DNA of 64,000 nucleotides, taken from the NCBI GenBank assembly GCA_964403285.1, contig CAYOFG010000001.1, positions 33,142 through 97,141 on the forward strand, written 5' to 3'. Both the position numbers and the translations under genes were made by a program. Numbering within the stretch: position 1 is the first letter of the stretch; each line of letters begins with the position of its first letter. This document shows, piece after piece, positions 17,825 through 26,891 of this stretch. The notes below the pieces were generated by a model. It was not told the origin of the DNA and made no database searches. It saw nothing but the letters and a program-made list of their open reading frames with translations. This DNA is from WVXT01 sp964403285. GTDB lineage: Bacteria > UBA6262 > WVXT01.

Positions 17825-19051
17825 TTATATAATAGTTACTTCTCTCGTAAGATAAGTCAACATATCATATCCATCCCAAACAACGTCAAAGAGATTTAAT
17901 GCCTGTCCAATTCCAACTATACGGTCTATGCCATGGCCACCTAGTTGCCAGGCAAATTCTTTCAGCTCATTTCCAGAGAACCCATACACAGCAAGCGTTT
18001 GATCTTTGAAGGTTATCAGCTCAAGAACATCCATTAAATTCGGTTTTTCTGTTTCTAGAAAGACTCCACCTCCGCTATGGAGTTCACGTAACTTCTTTTC
18101 AAACTTCTGGATATGAACTCTATAGGGTAAATCTGTTCCTGCAGTTGAAAGTTTGTCTGCCAGGCCTTCAGCGGCATATCTATATCCTGTAATCATCCGA
18201 TCTATACCAACTCCTCCTTCCCAATCAATTTTTCTCTGACATACAATTTTTTTAAGGGCTGGCCAGAATCGGCTTTTGGCTCTATTTATATGTTCTTGTT
18301 CACCTATCCAAAAAATCAATCTCGGCGAAGCACATGCTTTCTGATTTAATACAAAAGCGTCAGTGAAGAATTTTTTTGAAAGTGTTTCAAGCTCTTCTTC
18401 AGATGCATTCAAAACCGCATCAGCCTTAAGGGCGGCCATAGAGAACCTATCTGCAAACACAAGTTCAATGGCCCTGGGAGGTAAAGGGATAGTTCTGATT
18501 TGTCTTATAGTTTCATCGCCACCCCAAATTACTCGCACGTGGCAATACTGAGATAATTCCTTAGTAATGGCCTCTTCATGACCATAACTTATCACCATGC
18601 TTCTCTCTCGAATTGCTTTAAAACGCTCCTGTTCTAAAATTGAGTTTAGCATATCGAGAAGTAGCTTAATTTGTGTGCTTCTTTTCTGAGAGAGACGAAT
18701 TATATTAATATTACCTACTAGCAGTGATAAAAACCATGAATAGATACACACGGAGTCGACATTTGAAGAAGGAAAATGCAGAACTACTCCCCGTGGCAGC
18801 CAAATTTTGCCCTGGCGTTTTGATTCATAATACTGATATATCTCCTTCAGGTTTCTTTCACACAGCCAGTGTGCCAATGCTGACGCCTCTATATATGAAA
18901 TAAGTTCCTTATTACTCATAATGGAATTTGAGACCTCTTGTATAAATGCCAAGCATAAAGGTTCAAACGGTCTCATTGGTTTAGCTCGAGTAACCCGCCC
19001 AAGCAATTCTTGCCAATCTCTCTCTCTTTCCTTAGGTAGTAAGATTTCCAT
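17825..19051 (-). CDS. luxC: LuxC-like acyl-CoA/acyl-protein reductase
   Basis: 408 residues of the LuxC (aldehyde-dehydrogenase-like) family. GVVLHFPSSNVDSVCIYSWFLSLLVGN begins the NADP-binding region, VIWGGDETIRQI follows, and FVLNQKACASPRLIFW holds the catalytic cysteine. It reduces an activated acyl group to an aldehyde. I start it at the ATG at 19051, with AAAAGGAAC five bases upstream and a 20-base overlap with luxE; the frame is open 40 codons further but lacks a ribosome site. Neither luciferase (luxA, luxB) nor the thioesterase luxD is in the window. The pair may make an aldehyde for a lipid or sugar precursor. Confidence 0.87.
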   Translation of the reverse strand: MEILLPKERERDWQELLGRVTRAKPMRPFEPLCLAFIQEVSNSIMSNKELISYIEASALAHWLCERNLKEIYQYYESKRQGKIWLPRGVVLHFPSSNVDSVCIYSWFLSLLVGNINIIRLSQKRSTQIKLLLDMLNSILEQERFKAIRERSMVISYGHEEAITKELSQYCHVRVIWGGDETIRQIRTIPLPPRAIELVFADRFSMAALKADAVLNASEEELETLSKKFFTDAFVLNQKACASPRLIFWIGEQEHINRAKSRFWPALKKIVCQRKIDWEGGVGIDRMITGYRYAAEGLADKLSTAGTDLPYRVHIQKFEKKLRELHSGGGVFLETEKPNLMDVLELITFKDQTLAVYGFSGNELKEFAWQLGGHGIDRIVGIGQALNLFDVVWDGYDMLTYLTREVTII

Positions 19052-20162
19052 AAGTTCCTTTTCTATTATCGTAATCATAAGCATATGTGTCGCTACATCC
19101 ACGAAGTTCTGCCGCAGGCATTCGGCCGTGGACCTGAAAATATTTTCCCTTCCGTCCGCAAGGACAATCATCTTCGCCCAAAACCGTTCCCAGGTCTTCT
19201 GTTAACACACTATGCCCAGGATAACTTCGGGCTAAGAGACTAAGTACTTGTATAAGCCCTTTGCGACCTTTTGGGAGAGGCTCAAGAGAAACTAAATCAC
19301 GGATAATTATATCTGCAAAATCAGGAGCGTGCAGGCATTTTTTTTCGCACTCAAGGAAAACAGCCCCTAACGCCTCCACCATCGTATAAAAATTGTATAT
19401 TCTCTTAACACCGAACTGTTCACTCAATTTCAGTTTGTATGTTTCAGTGTCCACGGCACTCTCCTCAAGTTTTTTCCAACCCCCAGTATGGATAATTATG
19501 CTATTCTCCAAATCTAAGTGCCGTTTCTTCTCAACAAAGGGCAGATATAAATGCTCCCAAATCATAAAAGTAAAACCAAATAAAACAACCCTTTCTCCAC
19601 AGTGTTTTTTAAGAAAAGCATCCAATTCTTTCCACTTAATATTCAATGAGTCATCGAGCAAGAATAGATGGTCGCTGCTAAGAGTTAGCATGCCATATAA
19701 AGCGACATCACGCGCTTTTAAATTGAATTTATTTTGAACCAGGCTCACATTATCAATTAAAATCATAGGGAGTTTCTTTTCACCAATACAAGAGGATATT
19801 ACAGATCTAAAACCTTTGGCTTGTAATATAGATGTTTCCTTATCCATAAAAATATACGAGGGAACCTGAAATGTTGTACCACTTGATGACAATATTCTTA
19901 CTATTGAGTCCAGGGAGACGCTTCGAAATTTATGGCTTTTAAACAAGCGCGCTGGTAACATAGGCACATCCTTTAAATTGCCTGTCGAAGTTAGTGAAAT
20001 TGGTAATGCTTCTATTATCCGTTTATACGGTTGGCAGTGATCCCGGTGTTCAAATGTGAGCTCCCATAGTAAATCATCAAGAAGTTTCTGTTTTTCTCCT
20101 GCATTGAGACGATAGGGGTTATTAGTAAAAAGGTACTCAATGTTAGTCCACGAAATGGGCAT
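19032..20162 (-). CDS. luxE: LuxE-like acyl-protein synthetase
   Basis: 376 residues. The LuxE family activates a fatty or other acid with ATP and holds it on a cysteine before passing it to LuxC. Visible family features are PMLPARLFKSHKFRSV, the phosphate-binding RILSSSGTTFQVPSYIF, LLDDSLNIKWKELDAFL, and the C-terminal LTEDLGTVLGEDDCPCGRKGKYF. The last is the same CPCG element seen in the CapK-like ligase. The ribosome site AGGAAG is five bases before the ATG. It lies between an amidohydrolase gene and luxC. A non-luminous role in lipid or glycan biosynthesis is inferred from context. Confidence 0.87.
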   Translation of the reverse strand: MPISWTNIEYLFTNNPYRLNAGEKQKLLDDLLWELTFEHRDHCQPYKRIIEALPISLTSTGNLKDVPMLPARLFKSHKFRSVSLDSIVRILSSSGTTFQVPSYIFMDKETSILQAKGFRSVISSCIGEKKLPMILIDNVSLVQNKFNLKARDVALYGMLTLSSDHLFLLDDSLNIKWKELDAFLKKHCGERVVLFGFTFMIWEHLYLPFVEKKRHLDLENSIIIHTGGWKKLEESAVDTETYKLKLSEQFGVKRIYNFYTMVEALGAVFLECEKKCLHAPDFADIIIRDLVSLEPLPKGRKGLIQVLSLLARSYPGHSVLTEDLGTVLGEDDCPCGRKGKYFQVHGRMPAAELRGCSDTYAYDYDNRKGTYGNLTT

Positions 20163-20176
20163 CTTTTTCTTCCTAT

Positions 20177-21364
20177 TTAATCAGAGTTTAGATATTCCAA
20201 AATACATCCTGCTACAACAGCAACGCCAAGAGGAAGCACATCTTCATCTAAATCGAAAAAAGGGCTATGAAGAGGATAAACTATTCCTTTTTTTCTATTA
20301 CGAATTCCTATTGAAAAAATAACCCCTGGAACTTCTCGAAAAAAGTAACCAATATCTTCGCCTTCAAAGAAAGGATATTTGAAGTTAAATATGTTTTTGG
20401 ACCCGAGGAGTCTTCTCCCTACATCAGCTACTATGCCGTTCAATTGAGGATTATTTACAACAGACGAATAGAAAGGGATGAATCGAATCTCACACTGCGC
20501 TCCATATCCTCGACAAATAGCACGTAGTGTCTTTTTAATTTTACCCACTACATTCCTGCGGGTAATACTATCGAGGGTTCTTATCGTACCTTTTAGTCTT
20601 ACACGATCAGGAATTACATTACTTGCTGTTCCTCCGTGAATTTCTCCTATTGAAATGACAACCGGCACACATGGATTTTGCTTTTGAGGAACAATAAACT
20701 GAAGGGCCTCTACAACTTTTGCTGTAATATAAATTGTATCTACTGTCTCCCAGCGTTGGGCAACATGTCCTCCTTTGCCAATAATGGATATTTCGAAGTC
20801 ATCTACATTAGCAGTAACAATACCGCGACGTATCCCTATTTTACCCGCATCAAGAAATGGACTTAAGTCAAAACCAAATACCGAATCAACCTTCGGGTTC
20901 TTTAAGGCTCCTGCAGAAATCATTGCTTGTGCTCCACCAGAGCTTTCTTCATTTGGCTGAAAGATAAACTTCACCTGCCCTTTCAATTCCTCGCGAATTT
21001 TACCTAATAATGAAGCAACTCCTAAAACGATTGCCATCTTCCCATCATGGCCACATGCATGCATAACGCCAGGAACTTTAGAAGCATACTTCTTTTTAGT
21101 TCTTTCCTGAATAGGCAATGCATCCATATCCGACCTAATAACAACGGTTTTCCCTTTTTTTCTTCCTTTAAGAAGAGCAACTACGCCTGTCCTTGCAACT
21201 TTCTCTTTTACCTTGAGACCCGCTCGCTTTAGTTCTTTGGCTATTAATTTAGCAGTTTTTACTTCTTGAAATCCTAATTCGGGATAAGAATGGATTTGTC
21301 TTCTTATCTTGATAACTTCAGACTTAAGTTTAAGAGATTGCTTTAGTAAATTATCTAACTCCAT
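20177..21364 (-). CDS. M20D-family amidohydrolase (HipO-like)
   Basis: 395 residues. RQIHSYPELGFQE at 22-34 and SDMDALPIQE at 78-87 are typical of M20D aminoacylases. The metal site has Cys104 and His106 in MHACGHDGKM, Glu139-Glu140 in QPNEESSGG, and a late His in YPLHSPFFDLDED. A dimerisation insert lies about 180-290. It should hydrolyse an N-acyl amino acid or a related amide, so it could release the acid activated by LuxE or deacylate a precursor. It is cytoplasmic by sequence. The LuxE gene follows after 14 bases. Confidence 0.88.
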   Translation of the reverse strand: MELDNLLKQSLKLKSEVIKIRRQIHSYPELGFQEVKTAKLIAKELKRAGLKVKEKVARTGVVALLKGRKKGKTVVIRSDMDALPIQERTKKKYASKVPGVMHACGHDGKMAIVLGVASLLGKIREELKGQVKFIFQPNEESSGGAQAMISAGALKNPKVDSVFGFDLSPFLDAGKIGIRRGIVTANVDDFEISIIGKGGHVAQRWETVDTIYITAKVVEALQFIVPQKQNPCVPVVISIGEIHGGTASNVIPDRVRLKGTIRTLDSITRRNVVGKIKKTLRAICRGYGAQCEIRFIPFYSSVVNNPQLNGIVADVGRRLLGSKNIFNFKYPFFEGEDIGYFFREVPGVIFSIGIRNRKKGIVYPLHSPFFDLDEDVLPLGVAVVAGCILEYLNSD

Positions 21365-21368
21365 CTTT

Positions 21369-21587
21369 TTAAAATCCTCCTTGGCGCTCCCATCTGTGAA
21401 TAGTCAAATCCCTGTCGGCAAGCAAGTTCAAGGTGATCCACAGCATTCCCCCTGACTCCTCTATAAATATCACTGGTCTCTGTTGGAAGTCACTTTCCCG
21501 CAGTAACAGACTGAACTGCCTCCGGATTCTCCCAATATCCTGTCCGTCCTCTACAGGAACCATCCATACAACGCTTCTTGTATCCAT
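21369..21587 (-). CDS. Small hypothetical protein (72 aa)
   Basis: A 72-residue acidic-basic protein between the kinase gene (gap 7 bases) and the amidohydrolase gene (gap 4 bases), so it is very likely translated in the same operon. It reads MDTRSVVWMVPVEDGQDIG at the start and ends DLTIHRWERQGGF. It has no membrane segment and no motif I recognise. The ribosome site is weak (AAAGAT) and lies in the end of the kinase gene. Spacing and codon use fit a real gene. No function can be proposed. Confidence 0.55.
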   Translation of the reverse strand: MDTRSVVWMVPVEDGQDIGRIRRQFSLLLRESDFQQRPVIFIEESGGMLWITLNLLADRDLTIHRWERQGGF

Positions 21588-21594
21588 ATGTTTT

Positions 21595-24500
21595 TTAATC
21601 TTTAATAGACCGCAATAATTCTACTACTTCCCTCTTTTTTATTTCTGCACCAATCTCCCCAAATATTTTTTCGGCCTCACTCAGACTATCCTTAGCACTG
21701 CTCCATTGTGTCAAATCCATATTAATTTTTGCCATTTGCTCATAGAACCATCCTTTAAGTAAAGGATTGTCTGTTTCTTCAGATAATTCTAACACTTCTT
21801 TCAAAATATTCTGTGCTTTTTCAAATTCCTTCTTTCTTCTCATTATTTCTGAACTTAAAAGATATATCCTTGCCTGAGAAACAACAGGAGTATCCTCGAG
21901 TTTTTGGTTTAAGAACTCTTCGGCTCTGCTAAGAATCAACTGCGCCTGCTCAATATCATCTAACTCAATGTACATTTCAGCCAAAAATCCCATTGCCTCA
22001 GTAGTAGAGATGAGATTTGATTCAGTGGCTCGTTCAACAGCTTGTTTCATCTGGCTAATGCCTTCTTCTCTCTTGCCCTGCACAAACTTAAGATAAGCCT
22101 TAAACATCTCTCCCTGCTGAATTATATAACTTGAACCGGTTCGCTGTCCTAAAGTGTACAGTTTCTCCGCAGACTCCATAGCCTTGTCATAACTATGTAA
22201 TAATATTTCTATTCTTGTCCGATAACAGTAATACCACATTTCTGTAGATGCTGGCCTACCTAACTTTCTACTCATCTCTTGTGCTATATCGCTTTCTTTT
22301 TGGAATTCTTTGCCCATTCCTCTCCAACTTAACCATTCCCAATCTAAACAGCGTAACCACCAGACTAAATCTAGGAAATTTTCTTTCTCATTATAACGAA
22401 GGCCGCGTGCAGCAAAATCACGGTCAAAATTTTTTCCTAAAACCACATTAGGAAGGTTCAAAAAATAAAAGTAAGTCCCGTAGACATATTTGTAAAACCA
22501 ATCGGTTAAACCTACGTAACGCTCAGCGATATCCATATTTTCAAAAGCATGTTTACCTCGTTTAATTACATCTTTTGTTCGCCCAAGGTAAACTAAAGTG
22601 GGAAAATACCCCGCAACTACAGCTGAATAACCTAAACCATTCATATCGGGAAGATAATCGTCAACTCGGTCAATTAACTCCAACGACCTTTTATAACTAC
22701 CCAGGAAAAATTCAGCCAAGGAACCCCATCCATGAACTCGGACCATAAATAAAATAATTGTGCCAAAATCTTTATCAATTTTTGCTTTTGGTGGTTGCTT
22801 AGTTAACTTTTCCTTAATCTTAAGGCCGGTCCTTTTCGGCAACATATCCACTATTTTAAAAACAATGCGCATCAGTTTTACTACTCGCTTGACATTTATA
22901 AGGCGATTCAACTCTTGAAACTGGCGCTCGCAGACCTCTGCACAATACCCAGGGTCAGTATATATAGCAGTATCCTCCACTCTATCTCGAATGTGGAACA
23001 TCACTGTTTTCTTATTGGGATACTCGATTGTCTCAACTATTTCTAGCGCCTCTGCCCATGATTTAGTTGCTCTGAAGAAGTCTCTAATCTTCCACCCTAC
23101 GTCGCCAGCTTTAATTAAGTACTCTGCAGCCTTGGTTTTGTTTAAACCACGACTAAAATGGTAGGCCAACTCATTAATAACAGATTCTTTATCCTCGGCG
23201 AAACGCGCTTCTATGAAAGTAGCTGCTTTTTCATGCATTTCTTTCCTGGATGCCTCCTCTAATTGAGCGTAGAGGGTTTCTCTGACACGGTCGTGAGTAA
23301 AGGCATATTGTTTTTCTTCGATTTTCATAAATTGGCGTTCGATTAACTCGTCTAAAACACCAAAGAGTTGTTCATCTCCTAAACCACTTAATGTTTTGAG
23401 AAGAGATAAATCGAGATTTCTGGCTACCACTGCCGCCACTCTTGCAATCTTCAACACTTCAGGTCTAAGGAGTTTTAAACGGCGAAGGATAGTGGCTTCT
23501 ATTGAGGTAGGTAACTCTATTGCGCTTATATCTGCAGGTAAAATCCAACATCCGCGCTCCAATTTTAGCTGTTCTTCCTCAATTAATGCCCTCATTACTT
23601 CACTGACAAAAAAGGGATTACCTCCAGTAGCAGTATATATATGCTCAGTGAAATCTTCAGTTAATTCAATACGGCCTAACATCTTTGCAATCAAAATATC
23701 GACATTATCCGAATCTAAAGGCAATAACTTCATTTCATTGGTGAGATTTTCTTCAACGGTTTGAAAAATACGGCTTGTAGGTTCAACTTCATCGTCGCGG
23801 AAGGAAGATAAAATCATAATAGGATATTCTCGTAGTTCTCGAATACAAACGTTAAGCAAATCTATGGAAGGCGTATCTGCCCAATGTAAATCTTCAATAT
23901 AAATAACTAACGGTTGCACTTTTGAAACTTCTTTTAACCATCCAGCAACCGATTCAAATAAACGCGCCTTCTCCGCATATTCTTCTAATTGTGGAGCAGG
24001 CTCGTACCCTTTATTTCTTAGTTCAGGTATAACTTTAACCAGTACTGAACCATATTTATCTATCACATCTTTTGAGGTTAATGGTAAAAGAGGTTTGAGT
24101 GCTTTAGCTACAGGCTGATACGCAGTCATACCCTGTGCAAAACAATTGCCTTGCACAAAAGGAACCTCGTCTAATTGGACATATAGCTGGAACTCTTGAA
24201 TTAAGCGGGATTTTCCAGTTCCTGCTGGAGCAGCAATAAAAACACTCTTGCCTTTACCTTCCTTTGTAAGCCTAAAAAGTTCTTTTAATTCCCGCATCTC
24301 TCCTTCACGGCCTATCAGTTCACTACAATTGAGATAACTTTTCCTCTGTTCTAAAGTCTCTATAGATACTTCCTCAGCACTGAGTTTGACTAAATCGTTA
24401 ATTAATTCCGCTGTTGTCTGGTAACGATTATCTGGGTCCTTAGCAATGAGTCTTAATATGACTTCTTCCAGTTCTTCAGGGATATTTTTTCTAATGTTAC

Positions 24501-25299
24501 AAGGAGGCAGAGGAGGTTCTTGAATATGTTTTTTTATAATCTCTAAAATAGTCTTTCCCAAAAATGGAAGCTTTCCAGTGGTTAATTCATAAGCCATTAT
24601 ACCTAAGGAATATAAATCAGAACGGGCATCAATTATACCACCTTTGGTAACTTCTGGAGGCATGTAAAGAGGGGTACCGGCGATTTCACCATTGCTGGGC
24701 AATCCCATCTGGTCCATCAAACCAAAATCCATCATTTTCACATTGCCTTCAGGAGTAATCCGGATATTATCTGGTTTTATATCTCTATGAACCAAAAGTC
24801 TTGAATGGATGAAATTTAACACCTGGGCAGTTTGGATAAGGATTCGGTAAACTTCAGGAATGTTCAATTGTCTTTCTTTTAAGATATCGCGCAATTCTCT
24901 TCCGCACACGATCTCCATTGTAATATAATCGTCGCCATTTTCTAATACACCAAAATTGTATACATGAACGGTACTAGGGTGCTTTAATTTAACCATAGTA
25001 CGAAATTCCTGTTTGAAGTGGAGTTCCACTTCAGTTGTAGAAGTGGCTGTAGCGGTTATCCTTACTCTTTTTGTCTGGGCAGCTGTTGTAGCGAAAATAT
25101 CATCTCCCACCAGTGGCTCCTTGACCTCAGTCCCTGTCACAGTCGAGCTCGTATCCGTACCTGCTACTTCCCGGAAAAATTGCTTCAAAGCAACCTCTCG
25201 GTGTTCTAATGTATCATATACTTTCCATATTATACCCATTCCTCCTGCGCCAAGTTTTTCTAAAACTTTATACCGATTTGCTAATAAAGTTTCTTTCAT
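21595..25299 (-). CDS. Ser/Thr protein kinase fused to AAA ATPase and TPR-like repeats
   Basis: 1234 residues. The Hanks-type kinase (about 9-305) has the glycine loop GAGGMG at 17-22, Lys39, the HRD motif at 171-173 and DFG at 191-193, all intact. Its N-lobe carries a Thr/Ser-rich insertion (about 44-92) between beta 3 and helix C, which is unusual. An AAA_16-type ATPase follows: P-loop APAGTGKS at 357-364 and VIYIEDLHWAD near 466-475. From about 740 the protein is helical and TPR-like. The layout matches COG3899-type kinase-ATPases, large signal integrators in bacteria. It lies downstream of the predicted c-di-GMP RNA and upstream of the biosynthetic genes, so it may control pathway activity. 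The ATG has AGGAAGAG upstream. Confidence 0.92.
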   Translation of the reverse strand: MKETLLANRYKVLEKLGAGGMGIIWKVYDTLEHREVALKQFFREVAGTDTSSTVTGTEVKEPLVGDDIFATTAAQTKRVRITATATSTTEVELHFKQEFRTMVKLKHPSTVHVYNFGVLENGDDYITMEIVCGRELRDILKERQLNIPEVYRILIQTAQVLNFIHSRLLVHRDIKPDNIRITPEGNVKMMDFGLMDQMGLPSNGEIAGTPLYMPPEVTKGGIIDARSDLYSLGIMAYELTTGKLPFLGKTILEIIKKHIQEPPLPPCNIRKNIPEELEEVILRLIAKDPDNRYQTTAELINDLVKLSAEEVSIETLEQRKSYLNCSELIGREGEMRELKELFRLTKEGKGKSVFIAAPAGTGKSRLIQEFQLYVQLDEVPFVQGNCFAQGMTAYQPVAKALKPLLPLTSKDVIDKYGSVLVKVIPELRNKGYEPAPQLEEYAEKARLFESVAGWLKEVSKVQPLVIYIEDLHWADTPSIDLLNVCIRELREYPIMILSSFRDDEVEPTSRIFQTVEENLTNEMKLLPLDSDNVDILIAKMLGRIELTEDFTEHIYTATGGNPFFVSEVMRALIEEEQLKLERGCWILPADISAIELPTSIEATILRRLKLLRPEVLKIARVAAVVARNLDLSLLKTLSGLGDEQLFGVLDELIERQFMKIEEKQYAFTHDRVRETLYAQLEEASRKEMHEKAATFIEARFAEDKESVINELAYHFSRGLNKTKAAEYLIKAGDVGWKIRDFFRATKSWAEALEIVETIEYPNKKTVMFHIRDRVEDTAIYTDPGYCAEVCERQFQELNRLINVKRVVKLMRIVFKIVDMLPKRTGLKIKEKLTKQPPKAKIDKDFGTIILFMVRVHGWGSLAEFFLGSYKRSLELIDRVDDYLPDMNGLGYSAVVAGYFPTLVYLGRTKDVIKRGKHAFENMDIAERYVGLTDWFYKYVYGTYFYFLNLPNVVLGKNFDRDFAARGLRYNEKENFLDLVWWLRCLDWEWLSWRGMGKEFQKESDIAQEMSRKLGRPASTEMWYYCYRTRIEILLHSYDKAMESAEKLYTLGQRTGSSYIIQQGEMFKAYLKFVQGKREEGISQMKQAVERATESNLISTTEAMGFLAEMYIELDDIEQAQLILSRAEEFLNQKLEDTPVVSQARIYLLSSEIMRRKKEFEKAQNILKEVLELSEETDNPLLKGWFYEQMAKINMDLTQWSSAKDSLSEAEKIFGEIGAEIKKREVVELLRSIKD

Positions 25300-25555
25300 T
25301 TTTTGCTCTTCCTGTTTTTAAGTCTAATTTAAAGGCTTGAAAAAATTTCTCCTCAGCCCCTTTCTCAGACTTTATGCCAGAAACATCAACTCTCATAGCC
25401 ATAACAATTTTTATAAAAGTATTAAGTATGCAGCTCCGGGATGGTTTCTTCCCCCCAGAAAACCTCATCTCCCGGGCTATTCCATCAATGAACTTAATTT
25501 GCTTCTTATTCACTCCAATATTAGCTATAATTAAAATTTTATTCCGACTGTTCAT
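25268..25555 (-). CDS. Small RHH-like protein, second of a tandem pair
   Basis: 95 residues. It starts KILIIANIGVNKKQIKFIDGIA and continues through GGKKPSRSCILNTFIKIVMAM. This lines up without gaps with the protein encoded just upstream (shared GGxK, the xxSxI turn, a helix ending MRxxV/I, and a basic tail). A short strand followed by helix, SxSxI turn and helix is the pattern of ribbon-helix-helix DNA-binding proteins, but that is inferred by eye. Its end overlaps the kinase start by 32 bases. Possible roles are operon autoregulation or being a kinase substrate. Confidence 0.65.
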   Translation of the reverse strand: MNSRNKILIIANIGVNKKQIKFIDGIAREMRFSGGKKPSRSCILNTFIKIVMAMRVDVSGIKSEKGAEEKFFQAFKLDLKTGRAKNERNFISKSV

Positions 25556-25569
25556 TTGCTAAATTACCG

Positions 25570-25839
25570 TTACTTTTCCCTCACTCTTCTGAGCTCATTA
25601 AGAGATTGAAGAATCCTCTTTTCTAAATCAATCTTGGTTTTAACGTTCTTCAAGTTTATCTTTAGTCTCATAAAGGCATTAACTAGACTTCGAATAATGT
25701 ATGATTTAGGTAACTTATAGCCGCCATTTATTTTCATTGAAATGCTCAGATTATAAAACCAGTCATTCGTCTTTTTATCCAGAAAAATGGGGATACGGAA
25801 CAGGTTTTTTTCAACATCAGATCTAAACCGCTTATTCAT
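25570..25839 (-). CDS. Small RHH-like protein, first of a tandem pair
   Basis: 89 residues, rich in Lys and Arg. FRIPIFLDKKTNDWFYNLS, then KINGGYKLPKSYIIRSLVNAF, resembles the strand and the helix-SKSxIIR-helix of ribbon-helix-helix repressors. It is paralogous to the 95-residue protein that follows after 14 bases. GAGGT lies eight bases before the ATG. The radical SAM gene ends 20 bases upstream, so the order is radical SAM, two paralogues, kinase. A precursor peptide for the radical SAM enzyme is a less likely reading because there is no Cys-rich or Gly-rich core and no leader boundary. Confidence 0.65.
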   Translation of the reverse strand: MNKRFRSDVEKNLFRIPIFLDKKTNDWFYNLSISMKINGGYKLPKSYIIRSLVNAFMRLKINLKNVKTKIDLEKRILQSLNELRRVREK

Positions 25840-25859
25840 TTGTGTTTACCTCGCCATCT

Positions 25860-26870
25860 TTACTCAGCTCCGAAGACATTCTCATCATAGTCAACAGGAA
25901 ATTCCTTTTTCCCCTCAAATAATTTAAGCAATTTGCTTCTCATCTTGGGATCATTCATCGGACAATCACATCTATTTATATTTTCTCGTTCCATTTTGAA
26001 ATAAGAACTACTCCACATTCTCTCAATTATGGTCTTTAAATCTTCTTTTCGTATATTACCGAACCTAATAGGAACATAACAACAAGGTTGCACATCTCCA
26101 TAAGCAGTAATAGCAACAACCCATCGCGTAACACTTGCGCATACAAAAGGAACTGTCCCGTCGCACCACTCTTCCCAGAAAACAAAATTAGGCTCCAAAA
26201 GGGCCCGGAATTCTTCCATCTCATCTTTGGAAAGTCGAATCTCTTGATTGGTCCATCTTCCAACCATCATAGGAGTAAGAAGTCTGATTTTAAACACCCC
26301 TAAATCTTTTCCCAATTGAATGATTTTTTTTGTATCGCCACTTTTAAGACTTTGCTTGGTAACCACGGTTGAAATTCCTACAGGGATTCCCAGCTCTACA
26401 CAATTTTTAATCGCTTGAATAGCTTTATCCCAGGAACCTTCCATTCCTCGAAATTGGTCGTGGACTTTAGGATTACTACTATCTATACTCACCAGGAAAA
26501 AAGTTATCCCAGCCTCTTTTACTGCTTTAGCAAAACTTTTATTAGCCAACTTAATTCCATTTGTATCAGCACGGGTAAAGAGGCCTTTTTGGGTTGAATA
26601 CCGAAGAAGTTCTACAAAATCTCTATGTATTGTTGGCTCTCCTCCAAAAAAGTAAGCCACACCCAACCCACAGTCTTTTAATCGATCGAGAATTTTGCTC
26701 TTAACCTCTTCTGTTGTCAATAACTTTTCATTTTTCTTCTCAAACAAACCAACTCCACAGTGTTTACAACGACATTGACATGCGTAGGTTAAACTGATAA
26801 AAGCCCCTTTAACTTGGGCAAATTTTTTTATTCCTTGATAACCCTCTAAATCTTCAAGTTTCACATTCAT
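25860..26870 (-). CDS. Radical SAM protein with SPASM/twitch-like C-terminus
   Basis: 336 residues. The cluster motif CQCRCKHC uses Cys31, Cys35 and Cys38. FFGGEPTIHRD carries the GGE motif, VSIDSSNPKVHDQFRG is the usual barrel strand 4, and the C-terminus has WVVAITAYGDVQPCCYVPIRFGNI and RCDCPMNDPKM, an auxiliary-cluster-type region. This is the MoaA/PqqE/SPASM superfamily; the substrate may be a peptide, a sugar or a lipid. It is the first gene after the promoter, GEMM-like RNA and terminator, so its expression should depend on readthrough. The product is unknown. Confidence 0.85.
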   Translation of the reverse strand: MNVKLEDLEGYQGIKKFAQVKGAFISLTYACQCRCKHCGVGLFEKKNEKLLTTEEVKSKILDRLKDCGLGVAYFFGGEPTIHRDFVELLRYSTQKGLFTRADTNGIKLANKSFAKAVKEAGITFFLVSIDSSNPKVHDQFRGMEGSWDKAIQAIKNCVELGIPVGISTVVTKQSLKSGDTKKIIQLGKDLGVFKIRLLTPMMVGRWTNQEIRLSKDEMEEFRALLEPNFVFWEEWCDGTVPFVCASVTRWVVAITAYGDVQPCCYVPIRFGNIRKEDLKTIIERMWSSSYFKMERENINRCDCPMNDPKMRSKLLKLFEGKKEFPVDYDENVFGAE

Positions 26871-26891
26871 AAATATCTTTCTTGTAAATAA

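Noticed and set aside
19052..19171. Longer N-terminus for LuxC
   Set aside because: It would overlap luxE by 140 bases and its start codons lack ribosome sites. ATG 19051 has AAAAGGAAC in place.
17825..20162. Bioluminescence operon
   Set aside because: Only luxC and luxE homologues are present. luxA, luxB and luxD are missing and the neighbours are glycan and export genes.
25268..25839. RiPP precursor peptides for the neighbouring radical SAM enzyme
   Set aside because: The two small proteins have charged helical C-termini and no Cys-, Gly- or Thr-rich core. Their paralogy spans a fold-like centre instead. Not excluded, but weaker than an RHH-like reading.
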